From: Enterovirga sp.
GTDB lineage: Bacteria > Pseudomonadota > Alphaproteobacteria > Rhizobiales > Beijerinckiaceae
DNA length: 64,000 nt
Reading direction: 5' to 3'
NCBI RefSeq assembly: GCF_028290205.1
Contig: NZ_JAQGKF010000009.1
Coordinates: forward strand, 1 to 64,000
This document shows, one piece after another, positions 1 to 13,847 of this stretch. The notes under the pieces are model-generated. The model saw only the letters and a program-made list of their open reading frames with translations, was not told the DNA's origin and did no database searches. Positions within the stretch are counted from its first letter, which is position 1, and each line of letters starts with the position of its first letter. The position numbers and the translations under genes were made by a program.

Positions 1-82
1 CCGCATCCACGGGCGAGCCGGCGGCCAGCATCAGCTCGGCAATCCCGGCCGCGTCCGCCGCCCCCGCGGCGCGGATCTGCAA
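1..82 (-). CDS. N-terminus of a GNAT-like acetyltransferase, truncated by window edge (TTG start tentative)
   Basis: Reverse-strand reading gives (M)QIRAAGAADAAGIAELMLAAGSPVDA, resembling GNAT N-termini (IRxAxxADAxxIAEL). Confidence 0.35.
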   Translation of the reverse strand, partial: MQIRAAGAADAAGIAELMLAAGSPVDA

Positions 83-146
83 TCCATATCGGCTGCCCAA
101 GGCGGCTCCGCTCCCCGGGGCATCAGGTCCGAGCCGAGCCCGCTCT

Positions 147-1436
147 TCAAGCCCCGTAGCGGCGCGCGGCTTCGATGGTCAGCCCCATTCCGACGGACCC
201 GAAGGTGTCACCCTCGACGACGCGGGCCGACGGAACAGCCGCCACGATGGCGGCCCGCAGGTGCAGCAGCCGCGTGGACCCGCCCGTCAGGAACACGGCA
301 TCCACGGCCTCGGGCGCCACCCCGGCCTGGCCCAGGCAGGCCAAGATGCGGGCCTGGACCTTGCCGGCCAGACTGGCGGTCGAGCGGACCAGATCCTGCC
401 GGGCGATGCCGACCGAAAGGCCGGCCTCGAGCCACTCGAGCGGGATCACGGCCCGCTCCGCGCCGGACAGCTCGATCTTGCTGCGCTCCACCTCCATGGC
501 CAGCGTGTGGCCCCGCTCCGCCGAGACCACCCGCAGCAGGCGGTCGATCAGATCGGGCCGGGCCGCGTCGCGCTTGACCTCGGCGATCTCGCGCCGCGGT
601 TTCAGCCCGTAGAGGCGGTTGATGCTCGACCAGGTCGAGAGGTCGTGGAAATAGGACGAGGGCACGTCGAGCCCCTCCCGCTTGGCCGGGCTGCGGTAGC
701 CGAGTTCCGGCATCACCTGGTCCAGGCTGAGCAGCTGGTCGAAATCGATGCCGCCGATGCGCACCCCGTCATTGGCCAGGATGTCGCCGGCCCGCTCCGG
801 CCGGCCGCGCCGCTCGGGCCCGAGCCGCACGACCGAGAAGTCGGAGGTGCCGCCCCCGATGTCGGCGATGAGCGCGATCTCCTCCCCGGCGAGCGAACGC
901 TCGTAATCCAGCGCCGCCGCGATCGGCTCGTATTCAAACGACACCTCGCGAAACCCGATCTCGGTCGCGATGCGGCGCAGGCTCGCCTCCGCGCGCCGGT
1001 CCCCCTCCGGATCCCCATCCACGAAATGCACGGGCCGCCCGTGCACCACTGTGTCCAGTTCGCGCGCACCCGCGGCTTCGGCCTGGGCCTTCACGGCCCC
1101 GAGATAGCGGGCGATCACCTCCCGGAAGGTGATCCGGCGGCGCCCGACCGGGGTGGTTTCCTCGATCAGCGGCTTTCCGAGGGCCGATTTGAGGCTCCGC
1201 ATCAGCCGCCCGGGATGGCCCTCCACATAGGCCTCGATGGCCCCGCGGCCGATGGCCGGGGAGTCCTGGGGTGGAAAGAAGATGGCGCTCGGGATCGCGA
1301 CCTCCGCCCCGTCGAGGGGCACGAGCCAGGGCGCGCCTTCGCGCAAGATGCCGAGCGTGGTGTTGGACGTGCCGAAATCGAGGCCGCAGGCGAACATGAT
1401 GAACTGGGTTCCGAAAAGGGGGACGGCGGGTCGCAA
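147..1436 (-). CDS. Hsp70-family chaperone, YegD-like
   Basis: CGLDFGTSNTTLGI phosphate-1 motif, ADIGGGTSDFSVVRL, FLTGGSTRLLHLR. Confidence 0.85.
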   Translation of the reverse strand: MRPAVPLFGTQFIMFACGLDFGTSNTTLGILREGAPWLVPLDGAEVAIPSAIFFPPQDSPAIGRGAIEAYVEGHPGRLMRSLKSALGKPLIEETTPVGRRRITFREVIARYLGAVKAQAEAAGARELDTVVHGRPVHFVDGDPEGDRRAEASLRRIATEIGFREVSFEYEPIAAALDYERSLAGEEIALIADIGGGTSDFSVVRLGPERRGRPERAGDILANDGVRIGGIDFDQLLSLDQVMPELGYRSPAKREGLDVPSSYFHDLSTWSSINRLYGLKPRREIAEVKRDAARPDLIDRLLRVVSAERGHTLAMEVERSKIELSGAERAVIPLEWLEAGLSVGIARQDLVRSTASLAGKVQARILACLGQAGVAPEAVDAVFLTGGSTRLLHLRAAIVAAVPSARVVEGDTFGSVGMGLTIEAARRYGA

Positions 1437-1471
1437 CCCGGAGGCGAGCCGTCAAGGCATGCCGACGCCGG

Positions 1472-2041
1472 TCAGCCGTGCGGGCCGGCCGGGTCCAGAT
1501 CGGGCCACGCCTCGGCATCGTCCGGCTCCTCCGCAGGCGCCTCTAGGGCCAGGGCCGCCACCCGGTACGGGAACCCGGCGCGGCACAAGGACGCGAGGTC
1601 GCGGTCGCGGGCGGCCGGGTCGGGCGGCCTCCGGTAAGGCCCGAGGCGCTTTCTCTGGGCATGCCGGCGGGCCAGCGCGAGGTCGTCCGGTTCGTGCACG
1701 GCGACCGCCGCTGCCGCGGTTTCGTCAGGAACGCCCTTGGCGCGCAGCTTCATGCCGACGGCCCGGGTCGAGGAGCCGCGCCGGAGCAGCGCGCCGGCCT
1801 TGGACTCGGCGTAGATGCGGTCGTCCACCAGGCCGGACCGGACCGCCCGGCCGACCACCTCGGCGATCGCCGCCTCGATCCCGGGCTCGGGCTCGCCCTC
1901 GGGCCCGAGCCTGCGGCGCGCCTTCCGCAGCAGCACCCGCCGCAGATTCTCGGCGCTGGACGAATAGCGTTCGAGGTAGTGCAGCGCCGCCCGCTCGAGA
2001 TAGGCCGGCGTGACGGGGCGCGCCTCCCCGGCCCGCCTCAC
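1472..2041 (-). CDS. recX: Regulatory protein RecX
   Basis: RecX-like helical repeats: LxxLxxYxxSxxNLRRVLxRKA, RSGLVDDRIYAESKAGALLRRGSSTRAVGMKLRAKGV. Confidence 0.8.
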   Translation of the reverse strand: MRRAGEARPVTPAYLERAALHYLERYSSSAENLRRVLLRKARRRLGPEGEPEPGIEAAIAEVVGRAVRSGLVDDRIYAESKAGALLRRGSSTRAVGMKLRAKGVPDETAAAAVAVHEPDDLALARRHAQRKRLGPYRRPPDPAARDRDLASLCRAGFPYRVAALALEAPAEEPDDAEAWPDLDPAGPHG

Positions 2042-2069
2042 CCCAGCGGCCCGCCCCGGCCCCGCACGC

Positions 2070-3629
2070 CTATTCCCATTCGATGGTGCCGGGGGGCTTC
2101 GAGGTGACGTCGTAGGTCACGCGGTTGATGCCCTTGACCTCGTTCACGATGCGGTTCGCGACGCGGCCGAGGAAGGCCATGTCGAAGGGGTAGAAATCGG
2201 CCGTCATGCCGTCCACGGAGGTCACGGCCCGCAGGGCGCAGACGTGGTCGTAGGTGCGGCCGTCGCCCATCACGCCGACCGTCTTCACGGGCAGCAGAAC
2301 CGCAAAGGCCTGCCAGATGGTGTCGTAGAGGCCGGCCTTGCGAATCTCGTCGAGATAGACGGCGTCCGCCTTGCGCAGGATGTCGAGCTTTTCGCGCGTG
2401 ATGCCGCCGGGGCAGCGGATGGCGAGGCCCGGGCCCGGGAAGGGATGGCGGCCGACAAAGGCCGCCGGCAGGCCGAGCTCGCGGCCGAGCGCCCGCACCT
2501 CGTCCTTGAACAGCTCGCGCAGCGGCTCGACGAGCTTCATGTTCATGCGCTCGGGAAGGCCGCCGACGTTGTGGTGGCTCTTGATGGTCACGGACGGACC
2601 GCCCGTAAACGAGACGCTCTCGATCACGTCCGGATAGAGCGTTCCCTGCGCCAGGAACTCGGCACCGCCGATCTTCTTCGCCTCCGCCTCGAACACCTCG
2701 ATGAACAGGCGTCCGATGATCTTGCGCTTCTCCTCCGGGTCCGAGACGCCCTCGAGCGCGCCGATGAACGTGTCCTGCGCCTGCACGTGGACGAGCGGGA
2801 TGTTGTAATGGTCGCGGAACAGGCCGACGACCTCCTCGGCCTCGTTCTGGCGCAGCAGCCCCTGGTCGACGAAGACGCAGGTGAGCTGCTCGCCGATGGC
2901 CTCGTGGATGAGCACGGCGGCGACCGCCGAATCGACGCCGCCGGACAGTCCGCAGATCACCCGGCCGGTGCCGACCTGCGCGCGGATGCGCTCGATCGCC
3001 TCTCCGCGGAAGGCCGCCATGGTCCAGTCGCCCGAGCAGCCGGCGATGTCCCGCACGAAGTTGCGGATCAGGAGCTCGCCCTGCGGCGTGTGGGCGACCT
3101 CCGGGTGGAACTGCACCGCGTAGAACTTGCGGGCCTCGTCGGCGACCACGGCGAAGGGCGCGTTCGCCGAGAAGGCGAGCGGCTCGAACCCGTCCGGGAG
3201 CTTGGTGACCCGGTCCCCGTGGCTCATCCAGACCGGGTATTTGTGGCCGACATGCCAGACGCCGCGAAACAGCGGGCTATCGGCCATGATCTCGATATCG
3301 GCCCGGCCGAACTCGGCATGGTGTCCGCCCTCGACCTCGCCGCCGAGCTGGGCCGCCATGGCCTGCTGGCCGTAGCAGATGCCGAGCACGGGGGTGCCGC
3401 CTGAGAAAATCGCCTGCGGGGCGCGCGGGCTCGTCTCCAGCGTCACCGAATCCGGCCCGCCCGACAGGATCACGCCCTTTGGATTCAGGTCGCGAAACGC
3501 CTGCTCAGCCTTCTGGAAGGGGACGATCTCGCAAAAGACGCCCTCCTCCCGGACGCGGCGCGCGATGAGCTGCGTCACCTGGGAGCCGAAATCGACGATC
3601 AGGATGGCGTCGTGGTGCAGTGCGGTCAT
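2070..3629 (-). CDS. guaA: GMP synthase (glutamine-hydrolysing)
   Basis: [48 protein letters not shown]; ends KPPGTIEWE. Start set at ATG 3629 rather than the longer ORF start. Confidence 0.96.
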   Translation of the reverse strand: MTALHHDAILIVDFGSQVTQLIARRVREEGVFCEIVPFQKAEQAFRDLNPKGVILSGGPDSVTLETSPRAPQAIFSGGTPVLGICYGQQAMAAQLGGEVEGGHHAEFGRADIEIMADSPLFRGVWHVGHKYPVWMSHGDRVTKLPDGFEPLAFSANAPFAVVADEARKFYAVQFHPEVAHTPQGELLIRNFVRDIAGCSGDWTMAAFRGEAIERIRAQVGTGRVICGLSGGVDSAVAAVLIHEAIGEQLTCVFVDQGLLRQNEAEEVVGLFRDHYNIPLVHVQAQDTFIGALEGVSDPEEKRKIIGRLFIEVFEAEAKKIGGAEFLAQGTLYPDVIESVSFTGGPSVTIKSHHNVGGLPERMNMKLVEPLRELFKDEVRALGRELGLPAAFVGRHPFPGPGLAIRCPGGITREKLDILRKADAVYLDEIRKAGLYDTIWQAFAVLLPVKTVGVMGDGRTYDHVCALRAVTSVDGMTADFYPFDMAFLGRVANRIVNEVKGINRVTYDVTSKPPGTIEWE

Positions 3630-3702
3630 CCCGAGCAGGTAGAGCGATGCTCGCCCGCAGGCAACTCGGGAAGGGGTCGCCCGGGCCACCGGCCCGGGTT
3701 TC

Positions 3703-5007
3703 TCAACAGCGCAGCAGCGCCACGTAGAACCCGTCGGTCCCGGTCCGCAGCGGCGTCATCTGGATGCCACGGCGCGTGACCCGGAGACGGGCCGAGAGTG
3801 ACGGCAGCCCGGCCGCGGCCGCAACGGTGGCCGGATCCTCGACCGCCAGGCCGGGCCGACGGGCCAGAAGCGCCTCGATGGCCTGGTCGTTCTCCTCCGG
3901 CAACACCGAGCAGGTCACATAGGCGATGCGGCCGCCGCGGCGGGCGAGGCGAACCGCCCGGTCGAGCACGGTCGCCTGATCGCGGATGCGGCCCGCGAGA
4001 CTGCCGGGGCGCAGGCGCCATTTCGCGTCCGGGTTGCGGCGCCAGGTGCCCGAGCCGGTGCAGGGCGCATCAACCAGGACGAGGTCCGCCGCGCCGTCCA
4101 GGTCGGCGATCGGATCGCCTTTGCCGCGCTGCGTGCGGACCTCGGCCGAGACGCCCGCCCGCGCGAGGCGCGCATGGATCGGCGCCAGGCGGCGCGGGTC
4201 GAGATCGGTTGCCACGATGCGGCCCTCGCCGCCCATCAGCGGCGCCAGCGCCAGCGTCTTGCCGCCGCCGCCCGCGCAGAGGTCGATCACGGTGTCCCCC
4301 GGACGGGCCCCGGCCAGGAGAGCGGCGAGCTGGGAGCCCTCGTCCTGGATCTCGAACTCGCCCCGGATAAAGGACGGGTCCGACTGCATGGCGGGGCTGC
4401 GCCCGTCCTCGCCCGGCGGCACGCGAAGCCCCCAGGGCGACCATGGCGTCGGGGTGGGCGCGAGATGGGCGAGTTCGGCCGCGACCGCGTCGCGCGTCGA
4501 CCGCAAGCCGTTGACCCGCAGGTCCAGCGGGGCGCGGGTGGCCAGCGCGACCGCCTCCTCGATCCAAACCTCGCCAAGACCCCGCTCCAGCGACGGGGCG
4601 ATCCATTCGGGCACGTCGGCCCGCACATGGGGCGGCGCATCCTCGAGAGAGGCCGCGTCCAGGCGCGACCGCTCGGTCGCGGAAAGCGGCGCCGGCGCGA
4701 AGCGCTCGCCCGAAAACAGGGCCGCGATGTCGTCGGGCGCGCGGCCGCGGCCGAGCCGCAGCGTGCCGAGCAGCACGGCGCGGGGCGTCGCCTCGCCCAT
4801 GATCCAGCTGGCCGAGGCGCGCCGGCGGAGGGCGTCATAGACGAGCCCCGCAATGGCGGCGCGGTCGCCCGACCCGGCGAAGCGGTGGGCGAGGCCCCAA
4901 TCCTTGAGCGCATCAGGGGCGGGGCGGCGGCGTCCGTCGATGTCGGCCAGGACCTCGATCGCGCCGGACAGGCGAGCTGCGGGTGTCACTGGCGGGCCAC
5001 AGCGCAA
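3703..5007 (-). CDS. RsmB/NOP-family rRNA (cytosine-C5) methyltransferase
   Basis: [47 protein letters not shown]. Confidence 0.9.
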   Translation of the reverse strand: MRCGPPVTPAARLSGAIEVLADIDGRRRPAPDALKDWGLAHRFAGSGDRAAIAGLVYDALRRRASASWIMGEATPRAVLLGTLRLGRGRAPDDIAALFSGERFAPAPLSATERSRLDAASLEDAPPHVRADVPEWIAPSLERGLGEVWIEEAVALATRAPLDLRVNGLRSTRDAVAAELAHLAPTPTPWSPWGLRVPPGEDGRSPAMQSDPSFIRGEFEIQDEGSQLAALLAGARPGDTVIDLCAGGGGKTLALAPLMGGEGRIVATDLDPRRLAPIHARLARAGVSAEVRTQRGKGDPIADLDGAADLVLVDAPCTGSGTWRRNPDAKWRLRPGSLAGRIRDQATVLDRAVRLARRGGRIAYVTCSVLPEENDQAIEALLARRPGLAVEDPATVAAAAGLPSLSARLRVTRRGIQMTPLRTGTDGFYVALLRC

Positions 5008-5106
5008 GGGAAAGCCAGAGCGGCGGTCGCCGCGTCACGCTTCCGGCGCGTTTCAGGACCAGCGCCGGGACGCGCCCGCACGGGCGCCATGTGGAGATGA
5101 GATCGA

Positions 5107-5262
5107 ATGTTGCTTCTCCTGCGGCTGTCGCTTCCGACGGCTCTCGCGCTCACGGTTGCGGCCTGCGCGTCCGCGCCCCCGCCGCCGCCGCCCGATTACC
5201 CGGCGCCGGGCGCGCGCCGGCTCGACGCCAAAACTCAGCTCGAGACCGGGCGGCGCTACTGA
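5107..5262 (+). CDS. Small putative lipoprotein (51 aa)
   Basis: ATG...TGA encoding MLLLLRLSLPTALALTVAACASAPPPPPPDYPAPGARRLDAKTQLETGRRY; hydrophobic leader plus TVAAC lipobox. Not in the supplied ORF track. Confidence 0.6.
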   Translation: MLLLLRLSLPTALALTVAACASAPPPPPPDYPAPGARRLDAKTQLETGRRY

Positions 5263-5289
5263 GGGACGCGCCCGCTCGCATGGCAAGGC

Positions 5290-5721
5290 TCATGCGGGCA
5301 GCGGCGCGGCCAGGATGTGGACCGCGAAAGCGGCCCACATGATCGCGAGCGTGACCGCGCCGACCAGATAGGCCCCGAACCGAAGCGGGACGTTGTTGGT
5401 CGTCACGTAGACCGCGGCCTGGGCGATCCGGGCCGCGACGAAGACCCAGCTCAGAACCACAAAGAGCAGATCCGCCTTGCGGGTGACCACGGCGAGCGGC
5501 ACCAGCGCGAAGAACAGGACGGGCAGCTCGAACTGGTTGGAAAACGCGTTGGACGCGGCCTGGGCCGGAGCGGGCCAGCTCTTCTGGCCCAGGATCACGT
5601 CCGAACGCTGCACCGCGCGCGCCTTCACGGCGCCGAACCGCCGCGCGCCCATCAGGACGAGCAGCGCAAAGACGAGCGCGACCTGGACGAAGACCGGAAG
5701 GAGGATGGCCTGTAGGCTCAT
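5290..5721 (-). CDS. MAPEG-family membrane protein
   Basis: 143 aa, four hydrophobic segments, NQFELPVLFFAL, ARIAQAAVYVTTNNVPLRFGAY. Confidence 0.8.
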   Translation of the reverse strand: MSLQAILLPVFVQVALVFALLVLMGARRFGAVKARAVQRSDVILGQKSWPAPAQAASNAFSNQFELPVLFFALVPLAVVTRKADLLFVVLSWVFVAARIAQAAVYVTTNNVPLRFGAYLVGAVTLAIMWAAFAVHILAAPLPA

Positions 5722-5798
5722 GACTTAGCCGTGCCTCGGCGGCACGAGGCCGCCCCGGGCCGCGCGCGCCCGCCGAGTTTCTGCACCCGCGGCCGCCG

Positions 5799-8777
<2,979 letters not shown>

Positions 8778-8806
<29 letters not shown>

Positions 8807-9482
8807 ACCCGGTCGCCAGCACGTAGAGCTCGGCCGAATCGGGCCGGCTCGCCGCCGGCTTGACGTGCCGGACGGTGGCGAAATCCCGCTTGAGATCGGC
8901 CAGCAGCACGCCTTCGGTGCCGCCCTGGAGGACCTTGGCCACGAAGCCCCCGCCCGGCCCGAGCACGGTGCGAGCGAACTCGGCCGCGGCCTCGGCCAGC
9001 CCCATGATCTTGAGGTGGTCGGTCTTGCGGTGGCCGGTGGCGTTGGCCGCCATGTCCGACATCACGAGATCGGCCGGGCCGCCGAGCAGGTCTATGAGGC
9101 GCCCGGGGGCCTCGGGATCCATGAAGTCGAGCTCGATCGCCTCCACGCCCGGCAGCGGGTCGAAGGGGAGCAGGTCGATGGCCACAACCTTGCCGCGGCC
9201 TGACGCCAGGCCGACCCGTTGCGCGGCGACCTGCGACCAGCCGCCGGGCGCGGCGCCGAGATCAATCACCCGGTGGCCCGGCCGCAGCAGCCCGTAACGG
9301 TCGTCGAGCTCGGTCAGCTTGAACGCGGCGCGGGACCGCAGCCCCTCGCGCTTGGCGCGGGCCACATAGGGATCGTTGAGCTGCCGCTCGAGCCAGGCGC
9401 GGGACGAGGGCGTGCGGTTGCCGCCCTTTTTGACCCGCTGCCGCCCGGGGGCGGATGCGCCGCTCCGCCCGGTCCCGGTCAC
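8778..9482 (-). CDS. rlmE: 23S rRNA (uridine2552-2'-O)-methyltransferase
   Basis: [61 protein letters not shown] start 9482 overlaps upstream ppx stop. Confidence 0.92.
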
Positions 9483-10609
9483 GCCTGACTCCGCCGCGCC
9501 CAGACCTTGTCCTCGCGCATCATCGACATAAGAATTCCTTCGCGCAGGCCGCGATCGGCGATGCGCAGATACTGGGCCGGAAAGGCGCGGCGGATCGCCT
9601 CCAGGATGGCGCATCCGGCGAGCACGAGATCGGCGCGATCACGGCCGATGCACGGGTTCTGGGCACGGTCCTGCAAGGTCGACGACAGCAGCCAGTCGGT
9701 CACCGATTCGATGTCGTCGCCCCGCATCCACATTCCGTCCACGCGGCGCCGGTCGTAGCGGTCCAGCCCGAGATGAATGCCGCCGACGGTGGTCACGGTA
9801 CCGGAGGTGCCGAGCAGATGGAAGTTCGGCGCGGCCGCGGCAGCCCCGGCCTTGAGGGCGAAAGGCAGCAGGCGCCCTGAGACCTCCTCCACCATGTCCT
9901 CGAACACCGAATGAGTGACCTTCAGCCCGCCGTAGCGTTCGGCCAGGGTGACGACGCCGACCGGGAGCGAATCCCAGGCCCGGATGCGCTCGCTCGGGCA
10001 CAGCGCCGCCGCCCCGGTCTGGCCGTCGAGCCAGGCAACCTCGGTCGAGCCCCCGCCGATGTCGAAAATGATGACCGACCCGGCCTTGGGATGGGCCAGG
10101 GACGCGCAGCCCATGACGGCCAGGGTCGCCTCGGTCTGCCGGTCGACCACCTCGATGGCGAGGCCGATCTCCTGGCGCACGCGTTCGATGAACTCGAGCC
10201 CGTTGGCAGCGAGGCGGCACGCCTCCGTGGCGATGAGGCGCGAGCGCACCACGTTCTTCGCCTCGATCTTGGTCTTGCAGATCCGCAGCGCCGCCACCGT
10301 CCGCTCGATGGCCCCGTCGCCGAGCCGGTCGCCGTGGCCGAGCCCCTCACCGAGCCGGACGATGCGGGAAAACGCGTCGATGACGCGAAACTCGTGGTAG
10401 GACGGCTCCGCGATCAGAAGGCGGCAATTGTTGGTGCCGAGATCGAGTGCCGCGTAGGCCTTGACGCCGCGCCGGATCGCGGAACGCGAACGGGACGCGA
10501 CAGCCGGCGACGCCGCCCCGGCCGCGGCGCTCCTGACCTGGCCTTCCTGGGCCAGGATCCCTCGCCCGGCCCACATAGGCGGAGCTACGGCATCACCTCG
10601 GTCCTGCAC
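9479..10609 (-). CDS. ppx: Ppx/GppA-family phosphatase
   Basis: [46 protein letters not shown]. Confidence 0.87.
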   Translation of the reverse strand: MQDRGDAVAPPMWAGRGILAQEGQVRSAAAGAASPAVASRSRSAIRRGVKAYAALDLGTNNCRLLIAEPSYHEFRVIDAFSRIVRLGEGLGHGDRLGDGAIERTVAALRICKTKIEAKNVVRSRLIATEACRLAANGLEFIERVRQEIGLAIEVVDRQTEATLAVMGCASLAHPKAGSVIIFDIGGGSTEVAWLDGQTGAAALCPSERIRAWDSLPVGVVTLAERYGGLKVTHSVFEDMVEEVSGRLLPFALKAGAAAAAPNFHLLGTSGTVTTVGGIHLGLDRYDRRRVDGMWMRGDDIESVTDWLLSSTLQDRAQNPCIGRDRADLVLAGCAILEAIRRAFPAQYLRIADRGLREGILMSMMREDKVWARRSQA

Positions 10610-10703
10610 GGCCGCGACATCCGGGACGCACCGGCGGTGGCCGGCCCGTCATCTGTTCTCGCGAGCGTAGCAAGGTGGTGGCCGCCTGCAAAGCAGCCGC
10701 GCC

Positions 10704-11126
10704 TTATCCCTTCGGAAGCGCCGCCCCGGCTGCGCTGGCGATGCGCTCCAGCCGAAGGCGAAGGTCCCGGGGTGCGAAGGGCCGCGCCAGGATGGCGTCC
10801 ACCCCAAGGGCCGTGGCGGCCGAGACGGCGCCAGCCGTGGGCTCGGGCATGGTCACCACGACCGGCATGGTGGGGCAGTGTGAGCGCGCCGTGTCCCGGG
10901 CCGCCTCCACCACCTCGCGGGCGCTGATCACGGGCAATTGCCAGTCCACGACGAGGAGGTCGGGCCGGCCGTCGACCAGCGCGCCCAGAGCCTCGGCGCC
11001 GTCGCGTGCCTCCACGATCCGGGCATAGCCGCTGCGGACCAGCACATCCCGCGCGACCCGTGCCGCGTAGGGGTTGGAATCGGCGACAAGCGCGGTCAGC
11101 GGGCGCGGGAGGGCGGAGGGCGTCAT
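10704..11126 (-). CDS. Single-domain response regulator (CheY-like)
   Basis: LTALVADSNPYAARVARDVL...DLLVVDWQLPVI; stand-alone receiver, start ATG 11126. Confidence 0.75.
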   Translation of the reverse strand: MTPSALPRPLTALVADSNPYAARVARDVLVRSGYARIVEARDGAEALGALVDGRPDLLVVDWQLPVISAREVVEAARDTARSHCPTMPVVVTMPEPTAGAVSAATALGVDAILARPFAPRDLRLRLERIASAAGAALPKG

Positions 11127-11241
11127 GGCCCCATCCTGCCCTGACCGCGTTGTCGGACGGTGAATGGCCGCCGCCTTTGCCGCGGCAGCGCCCGCGCGTA
11201 AGAGGGCGAGCCGGCTGCGACGCATCGGCGGAGAGACGTGC

Positions 11242-12438
11242 ATGAGCGCTGTCCAGCATCGCGAGACCGCCACCGGAACGGGCGGGCGGCGCTCTGCGGT
11301 CTTCGAGCCCGAGCACGAGATGCTGCGCGATCAGGTGCGGCGCTTCGTCGAGGAGGAGGTGAAGCCGAACGGCCTCGCCTGGGAGGAGCAGGGCTTCACG
11401 CCCCGCGAGGTGCTCCGCCGCATGGGCGAGCTGGGCTTCCTCGGCATCCGCTACCCGGCCGAGTTTGGCGGGTCGGAGATGGACACGCTCGCCACCGTCG
11501 TGCTGGCCGAGGAACTCGGCCGATCCACCTTTTCAGGCTTCGCGATCACCGTGCTGGTCCACACCGACATGGCCTCGGTGCATGTGGCGCATGCGGGCTC
11601 GCCGGAGCAGAAGCGGCGGCACATGGCCGACATCGTGGCGGGGCGGAAGATCTGCGCCGTCGCGGTGACCGAGCCCGGAGCAGGTTCGGACGTGAAGGCG
11701 ATTCGCACCCGGGCGCGCCGGGACGGCGACAGCTACGTCCTTGACGGCTCCAAGATCTACATCACCAACGGCGTGCTGGGCGACCTCTACTGCGTGGCGG
11801 CCAAGACCGGGGCCGAGGGCGAGCGGCCGTCGCGCAGCGTGTCCATGTTCCTGGTCGAGAAAGGGACGCCCGGGCTCAGGGTCGGGCGGGCGCTCGACAA
11901 GCACGGCTGGCGCTCCTCCGACACGGCGGAGCTGTTCTTCGAGAACTGCCGCGTGCCGGCCGAGAACCTCCTCGGCGCGGAGGGCCAGGGCTTCTACGCG
12001 ATCATGCGCAACTTCCAGAACGAGCGCGTGGTGATCGGCGCCATGGCCATGGGCGAGGCCCAGGCCGCGATCGACCTCACGCTCGACTGGTTGACGAGCC
12101 GGACGGCCTTTGGCGGGCCGCTCTGGGACAAGGGCGCCATCCGGCAGCGGCTGGCCATGCTCCAGGCGCGGGTGGAGGCGGGCCGACAGCTCGTCTACCA
12201 TGCAGCCTGGCTCGACACGGAGGGGGCGGATGCCACCCGCGAGGTGTCGATGGTCAAGGCGCTCTGCGGCGAACTCGTCAACGACGTCATGGCCGCCTGC
12301 CTGCAATTCCACGGCGGCCTCGGCTTCATGCGCGAATCGACCATCGAACGCATGGCCCGTGACGCCCGCGTGCAATCCATCGGTGGTGGCGCCACCGAGG
12401 TGATGCTGGAAGAGGTTGCCAAGCGGATGGGCCGCTAG
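11242..12438 (+). CDS. Acyl-CoA dehydrogenase
   Basis: AVTEPGAGSDVKAIRTRA, LQFHGGLGFMRESTIERMARDARVQSIGGGATEVM. Confidence 0.93.
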   Translation: MSAVQHRETATGTGGRRSAVFEPEHEMLRDQVRRFVEEEVKPNGLAWEEQGFTPREVLRRMGELGFLGIRYPAEFGGSEMDTLATVVLAEELGRSTFSGFAITVLVHTDMASVHVAHAGSPEQKRRHMADIVAGRKICAVAVTEPGAGSDVKAIRTRARRDGDSYVLDGSKIYITNGVLGDLYCVAAKTGAEGERPSRSVSMFLVEKGTPGLRVGRALDKHGWRSSDTAELFFENCRVPAENLLGAEGQGFYAIMRNFQNERVVIGAMAMGEAQAAIDLTLDWLTSRTAFGGPLWDKGAIRQRLAMLQARVEAGRQLVYHAAWLDTEGADATREVSMVKALCGELVNDVMAACLQFHGGLGFMRESTIERMARDARVQSIGGGATEVMLEEVAKRMGR

Positions 12439-12478
12439 CGCCCGCGACGCCTGAGCTCAGACACACAGGACAGACACG

Positions 12479-12703
12479 ATGACCGGACCCAAGATTCTGC
12501 TGGCCGCCCTGGCCGCCTCGGCGCTTGCCGGCTGCAGCAGCCTCGACAGCGCGGGTTCCTCCGCCCGCGACCTCGGCTCCAGCCTGGGCGGCGGCTTCAC
12601 CCGCAACACCGACACCTACGGCACCGGCCGCCGGGTCGACGTCTATGGCGGCTCGAACGCCCCCGTCCTGCCGACCATCGGGGCCTCGGGCTACGGCAAG
12701 TAG
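12479..12703 (+). CDS. Small putative lipoprotein
   Basis: MTGPKILLAALAASALAGCSSLDSAG: signal with LAGC lipobox. Confidence 0.7.
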   Translation: MTGPKILLAALAASALAGCSSLDSAGSSARDLGSSLGGGFTRNTDTYGTGRRVDVYGGSNAPVLPTIGASGYGK

Positions 12704-12725
12704 GGAGCGCCGCCGCCCGGCGGGA

Positions 12726-12752
12726 GCGCCGACCGGAGAGGGGCGTCGGCGC
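12726..12752. terminator. Candidate bidirectional hairpin between convergent genes
   Basis: GCGCCGAC-N11-GTCGGCGC perfect 8 bp arms between lipoprotein stop and the convergent TAXI gene stop. Confidence 0.4.
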
Positions 12753-12754
12753 CC

Positions 12755-13735
12755 CTACCCGGCCCCGCCCACCGCCGGCGCAAGCCGGACCCCAGCTTCC
12801 GCGAAGTGCCGCAGCGCCCCCGGGTGGAAGGGCAGGAACGTGTTCCGCACCGCGTGCTCGGCGCGGGCGCCGGCGAGCCGCGGATACGCGTCGGTGAGGG
12901 CCGATGCCTGCTCCATGACGGCGCGTGTCAGCCGGTAGGCCTCCTCGTCGGGCAGGCGCTCGCTTGCCAGCGCAAAGGCCCACACGGCGGCGGCCGGCAC
13001 CGGCTTCGTCTGGCCCTGATAGGTCCCCGCTGCGATCTCACCGGCCGTGCCGAACGGAAACAGTTGCTCGAACCGGGCGATCTCCTCCGGCGCGAGCGGG
13101 ATCAGCACCCCGTCCGCGCGCTCCATCACGTCCTGGACGGCCGCCACCCGGATGCTGGAGCCGAACCACAAGGCGTCGAGTTCGCCCGCGACCACCCGGT
13201 CGGCGAGCTCGGCGGGCGCCCCGGCCACCAGCGTCAGCGCGAGGCCGAGCGACCCGGCGAGGGCGCGCAGGTAGATCTCGGCTGCACCGCCCGCCGGGCC
13301 GACGCCGATCTTGCCGCCTCTGAAGTCGGCCAGCCGCGCGGCCGGGCGTCGGCGCGCTGCGACCAGACCGAAGCGCGTGCCATGAAGGGGAAACAGGGCC
13401 CGCAACCCTCGCGAAGGCCCCGTGGCGGCGAAGGGCGGGCGGCCGTTCGCCGCCTCCCAGGCAGCCCCCATGCTGACCAGCCCGAGATCGGCATCGCCGG
13501 CCCGCAGCAGGCGCAGGTTGTCGTGGCTTCCGGCCGTGGGCAGGAGGTCGAGCTCGATCCCGGCATGCCGATCGGCGATGTCGGCCAAGGCCGGCGCGAT
13601 CTCGGCGAAGCCCCCGCCCGCGGCCCCGGTCGCCATCGTCAGCCGGATCCGGGCCGCCGCGCCGGCTTGCCCGGCCAACAGCAGCGAAGCGGCCGCCGCC
13701 AGGAGAGCGCGCCGCCCCGGCGCCGCCGCACTCAT
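12755..13735 (-). CDS. TAXI-family TRAP transporter solute-binding subunit
   Basis: IRLTMATGAAGGGFAEIAPALADIADRHAGIELDLLPTAGSHDNLRLLRAGDADLGLVSMGAAWEA. Confidence 0.8.
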   Translation of the reverse strand: MSAAAPGRRALLAAAASLLLAGQAGAAARIRLTMATGAAGGGFAEIAPALADIADRHAGIELDLLPTAGSHDNLRLLRAGDADLGLVSMGAAWEAANGRPPFAATGPSRGLRALFPLHGTRFGLVAARRRPAARLADFRGGKIGVGPAGGAAEIYLRALAGSLGLALTLVAGAPAELADRVVAGELDALWFGSSIRVAAVQDVMERADGVLIPLAPEEIARFEQLFPFGTAGEIAAGTYQGQTKPVPAAAVWAFALASERLPDEEAYRLTRAVMEQASALTDAYPRLAGARAEHAVRNTFLPFHPGALRHFAEAGVRLAPAVGGAG

Positions 13736-13847
13736 CGTTGCTCTCCGTGATCGCTCGCCCCGGCCACGATGGTGACGGTCCGGCCGACAGGGGTCAACGG
13801 GATCGACGGCGTCCCCCGCCCGGCGGCCGGCCGCTCGCCCGCGGCGC

